From Pteria penguin (lineage: Eukaryota > Mollusca > Bivalvia > Pterioida > Pteriidae): 64,000 nucleotides of DNA. The stretch is taken from contig CM068582.1 of assembly GCA_035048485.1 (NCBI GenBank), positions 18,859,570 through 18,923,569 of the forward strand, in the 5' to 3' direction. The notes beneath the pieces are model-generated. The model saw nothing but the letters and a program-made list of their open reading frames with translations, was not told the DNA's origin and ran no database searches. Numbering within the stretch: position 1 is the stretch's first letter; each line of letters begins with the position of its first letter. Position numbers and translations under genes: made by a program. Shown here in pieces: positions 1 to 11,900 of this stretch.

Positions 1-13
1 GAATTCTACAAGT

Positions 14-56
14 GGTATCACATGAAAGGTGAGGTCAAGACCTTTCCACTGATACC
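14..56. other. 43-nt nested inverted repeat present in each satellite monomer
   Basis: In the first monomer GGTATCA (14-20) pairs with TGATACC (50-56), and GAAAGGT (24-30) pairs with ACCTTTC (40-46). The two arms are separated by a 3-nt CAT/CAC mismatch, and the loop is 9 nt (31-39). Both arms are perfect and recur in almost all monomers, so each could extrude as a cruciform or fold as a hairpin in RNA from either strand. I looked for hammerhead ribozyme core motifs around it and found none. Confidence 0.85.
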
Positions 57-1917
57 AAATTTGATAGGGTTTGTAGGGTTTAAGGGTCTTTATTAAAGAA
101 AAACGGGTTTCAAGGGGAAAATCTCCTTTGTTTACAAATAAAAAAGGGTTATAACTCTGTGGGATCGAAAGATAGAATTCTACAAGTGGTATCACATGAA
201 AGGTGAGGTCAAGACCTTTCCACTGATACCAAATTTGATAGGGTTTGTAGGGTTTAAGGGTCTTTATTAAAGAAAAACGGGTTTCAAGGGGAAAATCTCT
301 TTTGTTTACAAATAAAAAAGGGTTATAACTCTGTGGGATCGAAAGATAGAATTCTACAAGTGGTATCACATGAAAGGTGAGGTCAAGACCTTTCCACTGA
401 TACCAAATTTGATAGGGTTTGTAGGGTTTAAGGGTCTTTATTAAAGAAAAACGGGTTTCAAAGGGAAAATCTCCTTTGTTTACAAATAAAAAAGGGTTAT
501 AACTCTGTGGGATCGAAAGATAGAATTCTACAAGTGGTATCACATGAAAGGTGAGGTCAAGACCTTTCCACTGATACCAAATTTGATAGGGTTTGTAGGG
601 TTTAAGGGTCTTTATTAAAGAAAAACGGGTTTCAAGGGGAAAATCTCCTTTGTTTACAAATAAAAAAGGGTTATAACTCTGTGGGATCGAAAGATAGAAT
701 TCTACAAGTGGTATCACATGAAAGGTGAGGTCAAGACCTTTCCACTGATACCAAATTTGAGAGGGTTTGGTAGGTTTTAAGGGTCTTTATTAAAGAAAAA
801 CGGGTTTCAAGGGGAAAATCTCCTTTGTTTACAAATAAAAAAAGGGTTATAACTCTGTGGGATCGAAAGATAGAATTCTACAAGTGGTATCACATGAAAG
901 GTGAGGTCAAGACCTTTCCACTGATACCAAATTTGATAGGGTTTGGTAGGGTTTAAGGGTCTTTATTAAAGAAAAAAGGGTTTCAAGGGGAAAATCTCCT
1001 TTGTTTACAAATAAAAAAAGGGTTATAACTCTGTGGGATCGAAAGATAGAATTCTACAAGTGGTATCACATGAAAGGTGAGGTCAAGACCTTTCCACTGA
1101 TACCAAATTTGATAGGGTTTGTAGGGTTTAAGGGTCTTTATTAAAGAAAAACGGGTTTCAAAGGGAAAATCTCCTTTGTTTACAAATAAAAAAGGGTTAT
1201 AACTCTGTGGGATCGAAAGATAGAATTCTACAAGTGGTATCACATGAAAGGTGAGGTCAAGACCTTTCCACTGATACCAAATTTGATAGGGTTTGTAGGG
1301 TTTAAGGGTCTTTATTAAAGAAAAACGGGTTTCAAGGGGAAAATCTCCTTTGTTTACAAAAAAAAAGGGTTATAACTCTGTGGGATCGAAAGATAGAATT
1401 CTACAAGTGGTATCACATGAAAGGTGAGGTCAAGACCTTTCCACTGATACCAAATTTGATAGGGTTTGTAGGTTTTAAGGGTCTTTATTAAAGAAAAACG
1501 GGTTTCAAGGGGAAAATCTCCTTTGTTTACAAATAAAAAAGGGTTATAACTCTGTGGGATCGAAAGATAGAATTCTACAAGTGGTATCACATGAAAGGTG
1601 AGGTCAAGACCTTTCCACTGATACCAAATTTGATAGGGTTTGTAGGGTTTAAGGGTCTTTATTAAAGAAAAACGGGTTCAAGGGGAAAATCTCCTTTGTT
1701 TACAAATAAAAAAAGGGTTATAACTCTGTGGGATCGAAAGATAGAATTCTACAAGTGGTATCACATGAAAGGTGAGGTCAAGACCTTTCCACTGATACCA
1801 AATTTGATAGGGTTTGTAGGGTTTAAGGGTCTTTATTAAAGAAAAACGGGTTTCAAAGGGAAAATCTCATTTGTTTACAAATAAAAAAGGGTTATAACTC
1901 TGTGGGATCGAAAGATA

Positions 1918-2136
1918 GAATTCTACAAGTGGTATCACATGAAAGGTGAGGTCAAGACCTTTCCACTGATACCAAATTTGATAGGGATACCAAGGGTGAA
2001 GACCTTTTCAATGATAACAAATTTCATAGGGTTTTTAGGGTTTAAGGGTCTTTATTAAAGAAAAACGGGTTTCAAAGGGAAAATCTCCTTTGTTTACAAA
2101 TAAAAAAGGGTTATAACTCTGTGGGATCGAAAGATA
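1918..2136. repeat. 219-bp satellite variant with a 45-bp internal duplication
   Basis: This monomer is 45 bp longer than the norm. After TTTGATAGGG it repeats a diverged copy of the preceding segment (GTGAAGACCTTTTCAATGAT onward), then resumes. The same variant occurs with its extra segment near 11,035, 13,173, 15,485 and 18,632. The shared internal divergence shows one duplication event that was then spread through the array, spaced by about 2.1 to 3.1 kb in the 11-19 kb stretch. Confidence 0.9.
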
Positions 2137-5100
2137 GAATTCTACAAGTGGTATCACATGAAAGGTGAGGTCAAGACCTTTCCACTGATACCAAATTTGA
2201 TAGGGTTTGTAGGGTTTAAGGGTCTTTATTAAAGAAAAACGGGTTTCAAGGAGAAAATCTCCTTTGTTTACAAATAAAAAAGGTTATAACTCTGTGGGAT
2301 CGAAAGATAGAATTCTACAAGTGGTATCACATGAAAGGTGAGGTCAAGACCTTTCCACTGATACCAAATTTGATAGGTTTTGTAGGGTTTAAGGGTCTTT
2401 ATTAAAGAAAAACGGGTTTCAAGGGGAAAATCTCCTTTGTTTACAAATAAAAAAGGGTTATAACTCTGTGGGATCGAAAGATAGAATTCTACAAGTGGTA
2501 TCACATGAAAGGTGAGGTCAAGACCTTTCCACTGATACCAAATTTGATAGGGTTTGTAGGGTTTAAGGGTCTTTATTAAAGAAAAACGGGTTTCAAGGGG
2601 AAAATCTCCTTTGTTTACAAATAAAAAAGGGTTATAACTCTGTGGGATCGAAAGATAGAATTCTACAAGTGGTATCACATGAAAGGTGAGGTCAAGACCT
2701 TTCCACTGATACCAAATTTGATAGGGTTTGTAGGGTTTAAGGGTCTTTATTAAAGAAAAACGGGTTTCAAGGGGAAAATCTCCTTTGTTTACAAATAAAA
2801 AAGGGTTATAACTCTGTGGGATCGAAAGATAGAATTCTACAAGTGGTATCACATGAAAGGTGAGGTCAAGACCTTTCCACTGATACCAAATTTGATAGGG
2901 TTTGTAGGGTTTAAGGGTCTTTATTAAAGAAAAACCGGTTAAAGGGGAAAATCCTCGTTTGTTTACAAATAAAAAAAGGGTTATAACTCTGTGGGATCGA
3001 AAGATAGAATTCTACAAGTGGTATCACATGAAAGGTGAGGTCAAGACCTTTCCACTGATACCAAATTTGATAGGGTTTGTAGGGTTTAAGGGTCTTTATT
3101 AAAGAAAAACGGGTTTCAAAGGGAAAATCTCCTTTGTTTACAAATAAAAAAGGGTTATAACTCTGTGGGATCGAAAGATAGAATTCTACAAGTGGTATCA
3201 CATGAAAGGTGAGGTCAAGACCTTTCCACTGATACCAAATTTGATAGGGTTTGTAGGGTTTAAGGGTCTTTATTAAAGAAAAACGGGTTTCAAGGGGAAA
3301 ATCTCCTTTGTTTACAAATAAAAAAGGGTTATAACTCTGTGGGATCGAAAGATAGAATTCTACAAGTGGTATCACATGAAAGGTGAGGTCAAGACCTTTC
3401 CACTGATACCAAATTTGATAGGGTTTGGTAGGTTTTAAGGGTCTTTATTAAAGAAAAACGGGTTTCAAGGGGAAAATCTCCTTTGTTTACAAATAAAAAA
3501 AGGGTTATAACTCTGTGGGATCGAAAGATAGAATTCTACAAGTGGTATCACATGAAAGGTGAGGTCAAGACCTTTCCACTGATACCAAATTTGATAGGGT
3601 TTGTAGGGTTTAAGGGTCTTTATTAAAGAAAAACGGGTTTCAAGGGGAAAATCTCCTTTGTTTACAAATAAAAAAAGGGTTATAACTCTGTGGGATCGAA
3701 AGATAGAATTCTACAAGTGGTATCACATGAAAGGTGAGGTCAAGACCTTTCCACTGATACCAAATTTGATAGGGTTTGTAGGGTTTAAGGGTCTTTATTA
3801 AAGAAAAACGGGTTTCAAAGGGAAAATCTCCTTTGTTTACAAATAAAAATGGGTTATAACTCTGGGGATCGGAAGATAGAATTCTATAATTAGTATCACA
3901 TGAAAGGTGAGGTCAAGACCTTTCCACTGATACCAAATTTGATAGGGTTTGTAGGGTTTAAGGGTCTTTATTAAAGAAAAACGGGTTTCAAGGGGAAAAT
4001 CTCCTTTGTTTACAAATAAAAAAGGGTTATAACTCTGTGGGATCGAAAGATAGAATTCTACAAGTGGTATCACATGAAAGGTGAGGTCAAGACCTTTCCA
4101 CTGATACCAAATTTGATAGGGTTTGTAGGTTTTAAGGGTCTTTATTAAAGAAAAACGGGTTTCAAGGGGAAAATCTCCTTTGTTTACAAATAAAAAAGGG
4201 TTATAACTCTGTGGGATCGAAAGATAGAATTCTACAAGTGGTATCACATGAAAGGTGAGGTCAAGACCTTTCCACTGATACCAAATTTGATAGGGTTTGT
4301 AGGTTTTAAGGGTCTTTATTAAAGAAAAACGGGTTTCAAGGGGAAAATCTCCTTTGTTTACAAAAAAAAAGGGTTATAACTCTGTGGGATCGAAAGATAG
4401 AATTCTACAAGTGGTATCACATGAAAGGTGAGGTCAAGACCTTTCCACTGATACCAAATTTGATAGGGTTTGTAGGGTTTAAGGGTCTTTATTAAAGAAA
4501 AACGGGTTTCAAAGGGAAAATCTCATTTGTTTACAAATAAAAAAGGGTTATAACTCTGTGGGATCGAAAGATAGAATTCTACAAGTGGTATCACATGAAA
4601 GGTGAGGTCAAGACCTTTCCACTGATACCAAATTTGATAGGGTTTGTAGGGTTTAAGGGTCTTTATTAAAGAAAAACCGGTTTTCAAGGGGAAAATCTCC
4701 TTTGTTTACAAATAAAAAAAGGGTTATAACTCTGTGGGATCGAAAGATAGAATTCTACAAGTGGTATCACATGAAAGGTGAGGTCAAGACCTTTCCACTG
4801 ATACCAAATTTGATAGGGTTTGTAGGGTTTAAGGGTCTTTATTAAAGAAAAACGGGTTAAAGGGGAAAATCTCATTTGTTTACAAATAAAAAAAGGGTTA
4901 TAACTCTGTGGGATCGAAAGATAGAATTCTACAAGTGGTATCACATGAAAGGTGAGGTCAAGACCTTTCCACTGATACCAAATTTGATAGGGTTTGTAGG
5001 GTTAAGGGTCTTTATTAAAGAAAAACGGGTTTCAAGGGGAAAATCTCATTTGTTTACAAATAAAAAAGGGTTATAACTCTGTGGGATCGAAAGATAGAAT

Positions 5101-5620
5101 TCTACAAGTGGTATCACATGAAAGGTGAGGTCAAGACCTTTCCACTGATACCAAATTTGATAGGGTTTGTAGGGTTTAAGGGTCTTTATTAAAGAAAAAC
5201 GGGTTAAAGGGGAAAATCCTCCTTTGTTTACAAATAAAAAAGGGTTATAACTCTGTGGGATCGAAAGATAGAATTCTACAAGTGGTATCACATGAAAGGT
5301 GAGGTCAAGACCTTTCCACTGATACCAAACTTGATAGGGTTTGTAGGGTTTAAGGGTCCTTTATGAAGGAAAAACTGGTTTCAAGGGGAAAATCTCATTT
5401 GTTTACAAATAAAAAAGGGTTATAACTCTGTGGGATCGAAAGATAGAATTCTACAAGTGGTATCACATGAAAGGTGAGGTCAAGACCTTTCCACTGATAC
5501 CAAATTTGATAGGGTTTGTAGGGTTTAAGGCTCTTTATTAAAGAAAAACCGGTTTCAAGGGGAAAATCCTCCTTTGTTTACAAATAAAAAAGGGTTATAA
5601 CTCTGTGGGATCGAAAGATA

Positions 5621-5941
5621 GAATTCTACAAGTGGTATCACATGAAAGGTGAGGTCAAGACCTTTCCACTGATACCAAATTTGATAGGGTTTGTAGGGTT
5701 TAAGGGTCTTTATTAAAGAAAAACGGGTTTCAAGGGGAAAATCTCATTTGTTTACAAATAAAAAAGGGTTATAACTTTGTGCTATCACATGAAAGGTGAG
5801 GTCAAGACCTTTCCACTGATACCAAATTTGATAGGGTTTGTAGGGTTTAAGGGTCTTTATTAAAGAAAAACGGGTTTCAAGGGGAAAATCTCCTTTGTTT
5901 ACAAATAAAAAAGGGTTATAACTCTGTGGGATCGAAAGATA
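5621..5941. repeat. 174+147-bp satellite dimer: 27-bp deletion variant without the EcoRI site
   Basis: The distance between the two flanking GAATTC sites is 321 bp, which is 174 plus 147. The short monomer joins CTTTGTG or CTCTGTGG directly to TATCACATG and has lost 27 bp including GAATTC. A short GTGG direct repeat lies at the deletion ends. The same junction is seen near 9,061, 17,181, 22,592, 25,528, 25,672, 32,078 and 32,224. These copies drop out of an EcoRI ladder. Confidence 0.88.
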
Positions 5942-8900
5942 GAATTCTACAAGTGGTATCACATGAAAGGTGAGGTCAAGACCTTTCCACTGATACCAAA
6001 TTTGATAGGGTTTGTAGGGTTTAAGGGTCTTTATTAAAGAAAAACGGGTTTCAAGGGGAAAATCTCCTTTGTTTACAAATAAAAAAGGGTTATAACTCTG
6101 TGGGATCGAAAGATAGAATTCTACAAGTGGTATCACATGAAAGGTGAGGTCAAGACCTTTCCACTGATACCAAATTTGATAGGGTTTGTAGGTTTTAAGG
6201 GTCTTTATTAAAGAAAAACGGGTTTCAAGGGGAAAATCTCCTTTGTTTACAAATAAAAAAGGGTTATAACTCTGTGGGATCGAAAGATAGAATTCTACAA
6301 GTGGTATCACATGAAAGGTGAGGTCAAGACCTTTCCACTGATACCAAATTTGATAGGGTTTGGTAGGTTTTAAGGGTCTTTATTAAAGAAAAACGGGTTT
6401 CAAGGGGAAAATCTCCTTTGTTTACAAATAAAAAAAGGGTTATAACTCTGTGGATCGGAAGATAGAATTCTATAATTAGTATCACATGAAAGGTGAGGTC
6501 AAGACCTTTCCACTGATACCAAATTTGATAGGGTTTGTAGGGTTTAAGGGTCTTTATTAAAGAAAAACCGGTTAAAGGGGAAAATCCTCGTTTGTTTACA
6601 AATAAAAAAAGGGTTATAACTCTGTGGGATCGAAAGATAGAATTCTACAAGTGGTATCACATGAAAGGTGAGGTCAAGACCTTTCCACTGATACCAAATT
6701 TGATAGGGTTTGTAGGGTTTAAGGGTCTTTATTAAAGAAAAACGGGTTTCAAAGGGAAAATCTCATTTGTTTACAAATAAAAAAGGGTTATAACTCTGTG
6801 GGATCGAAAGATAGAATTCTACAAGTGGTATCACATGAAAGGTGAGGTCAAGACCTTTCCACTGATACCAAATTTGATAGGGTTTGTAGGGTTTAAGGGT
6901 CTTTATTAAAGAAAAACGGGTTTCAAAGGGAAAATCTCATTTGTTTACAAATAAAAAAGGGTTATAACTCTGTGGGATCGAAAGATAGAATTCTACAAGT
7001 GGTATCACATGAAAGGTGAGGTCAAGACCTTTCCACTGATACCAAATTTGATAGGGTTTGTAGGGTTTAAGGTCTTTATTAAAGAAAAACGGGTTTCAAG
7101 GGGAAAATCTCCTTTGTTTACAAATAAAAAAGGGTTATAACTCTGTGGGATCGAAAGATAGAATTCTACAAGTGGTATCACATGAAAGGTGAGGTCAAGA
7201 CCTTTCCACTGATACCAAATTTGAGAGGGTTTGGTAGGTTTTAAGGGTCTTTATTAAAGAAAAACGGGTTTCAAGGGGAAAATCTCCTTTGTTTACAAAT
7301 AAAAAAAGGGTTATAACTCTGTGGGATCGAAAGATAGAATTCTACAAGTGGTATCACATGAAAGGTGAGGTCAAGACCTTTCCACTGATACCAAATTTGA
7401 TAGGGTTTGGTAGGGTTTAAGGGTCTTTATTAAAGAAAAACGGGTTACAAGGGGAAAATCTCCTTTGTTTACAAATAAAAAAGGGTTATAACTCTGTGGG
7501 ATCGAAAGATAGAATTCTACAAGTGGTATCACATGAAAGGTGAGGTCAAGACCTTTCCACTGATACCAAATTTGATAGGGTTTGTAGGTTTTAAGGGTCT
7601 TTATTAAAGAAAAACGGGTTTCAAGGGGAAAATCTCCTTTGTTTACAAAAAAAAGGGTTATAACTCTGTGGGATCGAAAGATAGAATTCTACAAGTGGTA
7701 TCACATGAAAGGTGAGGTCAAGACCTTTCCACTGATACCAAATTTGATAGGGTTTGTAGGGTTTAAGGGTCTTTATTAAAGAAAAACGGGTTTCAAAGGG
7801 AAAATCTCATTGTTTACAAATAAAAAAGGGTTATAACTCTGTGGGATCGAAAGATAGAATTCTACAAGTGGTATCACATGAAAGGTGAGGTCAAGACCTT
7901 TCCACTGATACCAAATTTGATAGGGTTTGTAGGGTTTAAGGGTCTTTATTAAAGAAAAACGGGTTTCAAAGGGAAAATCTCCTTTGTTTACAAATAAAAA
8001 AGGGTTATAACTCTGTGGGATCGAAAGATAGAATTCTACAAGTGGTATCACATGAAAGGTGAGGTCAAGACCTTTCCACTGATACCAAATTTGATAGGGT
8101 TTGTAGGGTTTTAGGGTCTTTATTAAAGAAAAACGGGTTTCAAAGGGAAAATCTCCTTTGTTTACAAATAAAAAAGGGTTATAACTCTGTGGGATCGAAA
8201 GATAGAATTCTACAAGTGGTATCACATGAAAGGTGAGGTCAAGACCTTTCCACTGATACCAAATTTGATAGGGTTTGGTAGGTTTTAAGGGTCTTTATTA
8301 AAGAAAAACGGGTTTCAAGGGGAAAATCTCCTTTGTTTACAAATAAAAAAAGGGTTATAACTCTGTGGGATCGAAAGATAGAATTCTACAAGTGGTATCA
8401 CATGAAAGGTGAGGTCAAGACCTTTCCACTGATACCAAATTTGATAGGGTTTGTGGGGTTTAAGGGTCTTTATTAAAGAAAAACGGGTTAAAGGGGAAAA
8501 TCCTCGTTTGTTTACAAATAAAAAAAGTGCTATAACTCTGTGGGATCGAAAGATAGAATTCTACAAGTGGTATCACATGAAAGGTGAGGTCAAGACCTTT
8601 CCACTGATACCAAATTTGATAGGGTTTGTAGGGTTTAAGGGTCTTTATTAAAGAAAAACGGGTTTCAAAGGGAAAATCTCATTTGTTTACAAATAAAAAA
8701 GGGTTATAACTCTGTGGGATCGAAAGATAGAATTCTACAAGTGGTATCACATGAAAGGTGAGGTCAAGACCTTTCCACTGATACCAAATTTGATACGGTT
8801 TCGTAAGGTTTAGGGGTCTTTATTAAAGAAAAACGGGTTTCAAGGGGAAAATCTCCTTTGTTTACAAATAAAAAAGGGTTATAACTCTGTGGGATCGAAA

Positions 8901-11900
8901 GATAGAATTCTACAAGTGGTATCACATGAAAGGTGAGGTCAAGACCTTTCCACTGATACCAAATTTGATAGGGTTTGTAGGGTTTAAGGGTCTTTATTAA
9001 AGAAAAACGGGTTTCAAGGGGAAAATCTCATTTGTTTACAAATAAAAAAGGGTTATAACTCTGTGGTATCACATGAAAGGTGAGGTCAAGACCTTTCCAC
9101 TGATACCAAATTTCATAGGGTTTGTAGGGTTTAAGGGTCTTTATTAAAGAAAAACGGGTTTCAAGGGGAAAATCTCCTTTGTTTACAAATAAAAAAAGGG
9201 TTATAACTCTGTGGGATCGAAAGATAGAATTCTACAAGTGGTATCACATGAAAGGTGAGGTCAAGACCTTTCCACTGATACCAAATTTGATAGGGTTTGT
9301 AGGGTTTAAGGGTCTTTATTAAAGAAAAACGGGTTTCAAAGGGAAAATCTCATTGTTTACAAATAAAAAAGGGTTATAACTCTGTGGGATCGAAAGATAG
9401 AATTCTACAAGTGGTATCACATGAAAGGTGAGGTCAAGACCTTTCCACTGATACCAAATTTGATAGGGTTTGTAGGGTTTAAGGGTCTTTATTAAAGAAA
9501 AACGGGTTTCAAGGGGAAAATCTCCTTTGTTTACAAATAAAAAAGGGTTATAACTCTGTGGGATCGAAAGATAGAATTCTACAAGTGGTATCACATGAAA
9601 GGTGAGGTCAAGACCTTTCCACTGATACCAAATTTGATAGGGTTTGTGGGGTTTAAGGGTCTTTATTAAAGAAAAACCGGTTAAAGGGGAAAATCCTCGT
9701 TTGTTTACAAATAAAAAAGGGTTATAACTCTGTGGGATCGAAAGATAGAATTCTACAAGTGGTATCACATGAAAGGTGAGGTCAAGACCTTTCCACTGAT
9801 ACCAAATTTGATAGGGTTTGTAGGTTTTAAGGGTCTTTATTAAAGAAAAACGGGTTTCAAGGGGAAAATCTCCTTTGTTTACAAATAAAAAAGGGTTATA
9901 ACTCTGTGGGATCGAAAGATAGAATTCTACAAGTGGTATCACATGAAAGGTGAGGTCAAGACCTTTCCACTGATACCAAATTTGATAGGGTTTGTAGGGT
10001 TTAAGGGTCTTTATTAAAGAAAAACGGGTTTCAAAGGGAAAATCTCCTTTGTTTACAAATAAAAAAAGGGTTATAACTCTGTGGGATCGAAAGATAGAAT
10101 TCTACAAGTGGTATCACATGAAAGGTGAGGTCAAGACCTTTCCACTGATACCAAATTTGATAGGGTTTGTACGATTTAAGGGTCTTTATTAAAGAAAAAC
10201 GGGTTTCAAAGGGAAAATCTCAATTGTTTACAAATAAAAAAAGGGTTATAACTCTGTGGGATCGAAAGATAGAATTCTACAAGTGGTATCACATGAAAGG
10301 TGAGGTCAAGACCTTTCCACTGATACCAAATTTGATACGGTTTCGTAAGGTTTAGGGGTCTTTATTAAAGAAAAACGGGTTTCAAGGGGAAAATCTCCTT
10401 TGTTTACAAATAAAAATAGGGTTATAACTCTGTGGGATCGAAAGATAGAATTCTACAAGTGGTATCACATGAAAGGTGAGGTCAAGACCTTTCCACTGAT
10501 ACCAAATTTGATAGGGTTTGTAGGGTTTAAGGGTCTTTATTAAAGAAAAACGGGTTTCAAAGGGAAAATCTCATTTGTTTACAAATAAAAAAGGGTTATA
10601 ACTCTGTGGGATCGAAAGATAGAATTCTACAAGTGGTATCACATGAAAGGTGAGGTCAAGACCTTTCCACTGATACCAACTTGTATATGGTTTGTAAGGT
10701 TTAAGGGTCTGTATTAAAGAAAAACGGGTTTCAGGGGAAAATCTCTTTTGTTTACAAATAAAAAATGAATATAACTCTGTGGGATCGAAAGATAGAATTC
10801 TACAAGTGGTATCACATGAAAGGTGAGGTCAAGACCTTTCAACTGATGCCAAATTTGGTCGGGTTTGTAGGGTTTAAGGGTCTTTATTAAAGAAAAACGG
10901 GTTTCAAAGGGAAAATCTCATTGTTTACAAATAAAAAAGGGTTATGACTCTGGGGATCGAAAGATAGAATTCTACAAGTGGTATCACATGAAAGGTGAGG
11001 TCAAGACCTTTCCACTGATACCAAATTTGATAGGGATACCAAGGGTGAAGACCTTTTCAATGATAACAAATTTCATAGGGTTTTTAGGGTTTAAGGGTCT
11101 TTATTAAAGAAAAACGGGTTTCAAAGGGAAAATCTCATTGTTTACAAATAAAAAAGGGTTATAACTCTGTGGGATCGAAAGATAGAATTCTACAAGTGGT
11201 ATCACATGAAAGGTGAGGTCAAGACCTTTCCACTGATACCAAATTTGATAGGGTTTGTAGGGTTTAAGGGTCTTTATTAAAGAAAAACGGGTTTCAAAGG
11301 GAAAATCTCCTTTGTTTACAAATAAAAAAGGGTTATAACTCTGTGGGATCGAAAGATAGAATTCTACAAGTGGTATCACATGAAAGGTGAGGTCAAGACC
11401 TTTCCACTGATACCAAATTTGATAGGGTTTGTAGGTTTTAAGGGTCTTTATTAAAGAAAAACGGGTTTCAAGGGGAAAATCTCCTTTGTTTACAAATTAA
11501 AAAAAGGGTTATAACTCTGTGGGATCGAAAGATAGAATTCTACAAGTGGTATCACATGAAAGGTGAGGTCAAGACCTTTCCACTGATACCAAATTTGATA
11601 GGGTTTGTAGGGTTTAAGGGTCTTTATTAAAGAAAAACCGGTTAAAGGGGAAAATCTTCGTTTGTTTACAAATAAAAAAAGGGTTATAACTCTGTGGGAT
11701 CGAAAGATAGAATTCTACAAGTGGTATCACATGAAAGGTGAGGTCAAGACCTTTCCACTGATACCAAATTTGATAGGGTTTGTAGGGTTTAAGGGTCTTT
11801 ATTAAAGAAAAACGGGTTTCAAAGGGAAAATCTCATTTGTTTACAAATAAAAAAGGGTTATAACTCTGTGGGATCGAAAGATAGAATTCTACAAGTGGTA

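Noticed and set aside
14..56. Hammerhead ribozyme in the satellite
   Set aside because: No CTGANGA and GAAA core with matching stems on either strand.
60..125. Telomere-like or G-quadruplex signal in the monomer (GGGTTTGTAGGGTTTAAGGG)
   Set aside because: Not a TTAGGG array; G runs are of three with an 18-nt gap before the next run, so quadruplex support is weak.
5776..5922. 147-bp variant as a nucleosome-phased unit
   Set aside because: The length equals a nucleosome core by coincidence of a 27-bp deletion; nothing else supports it.
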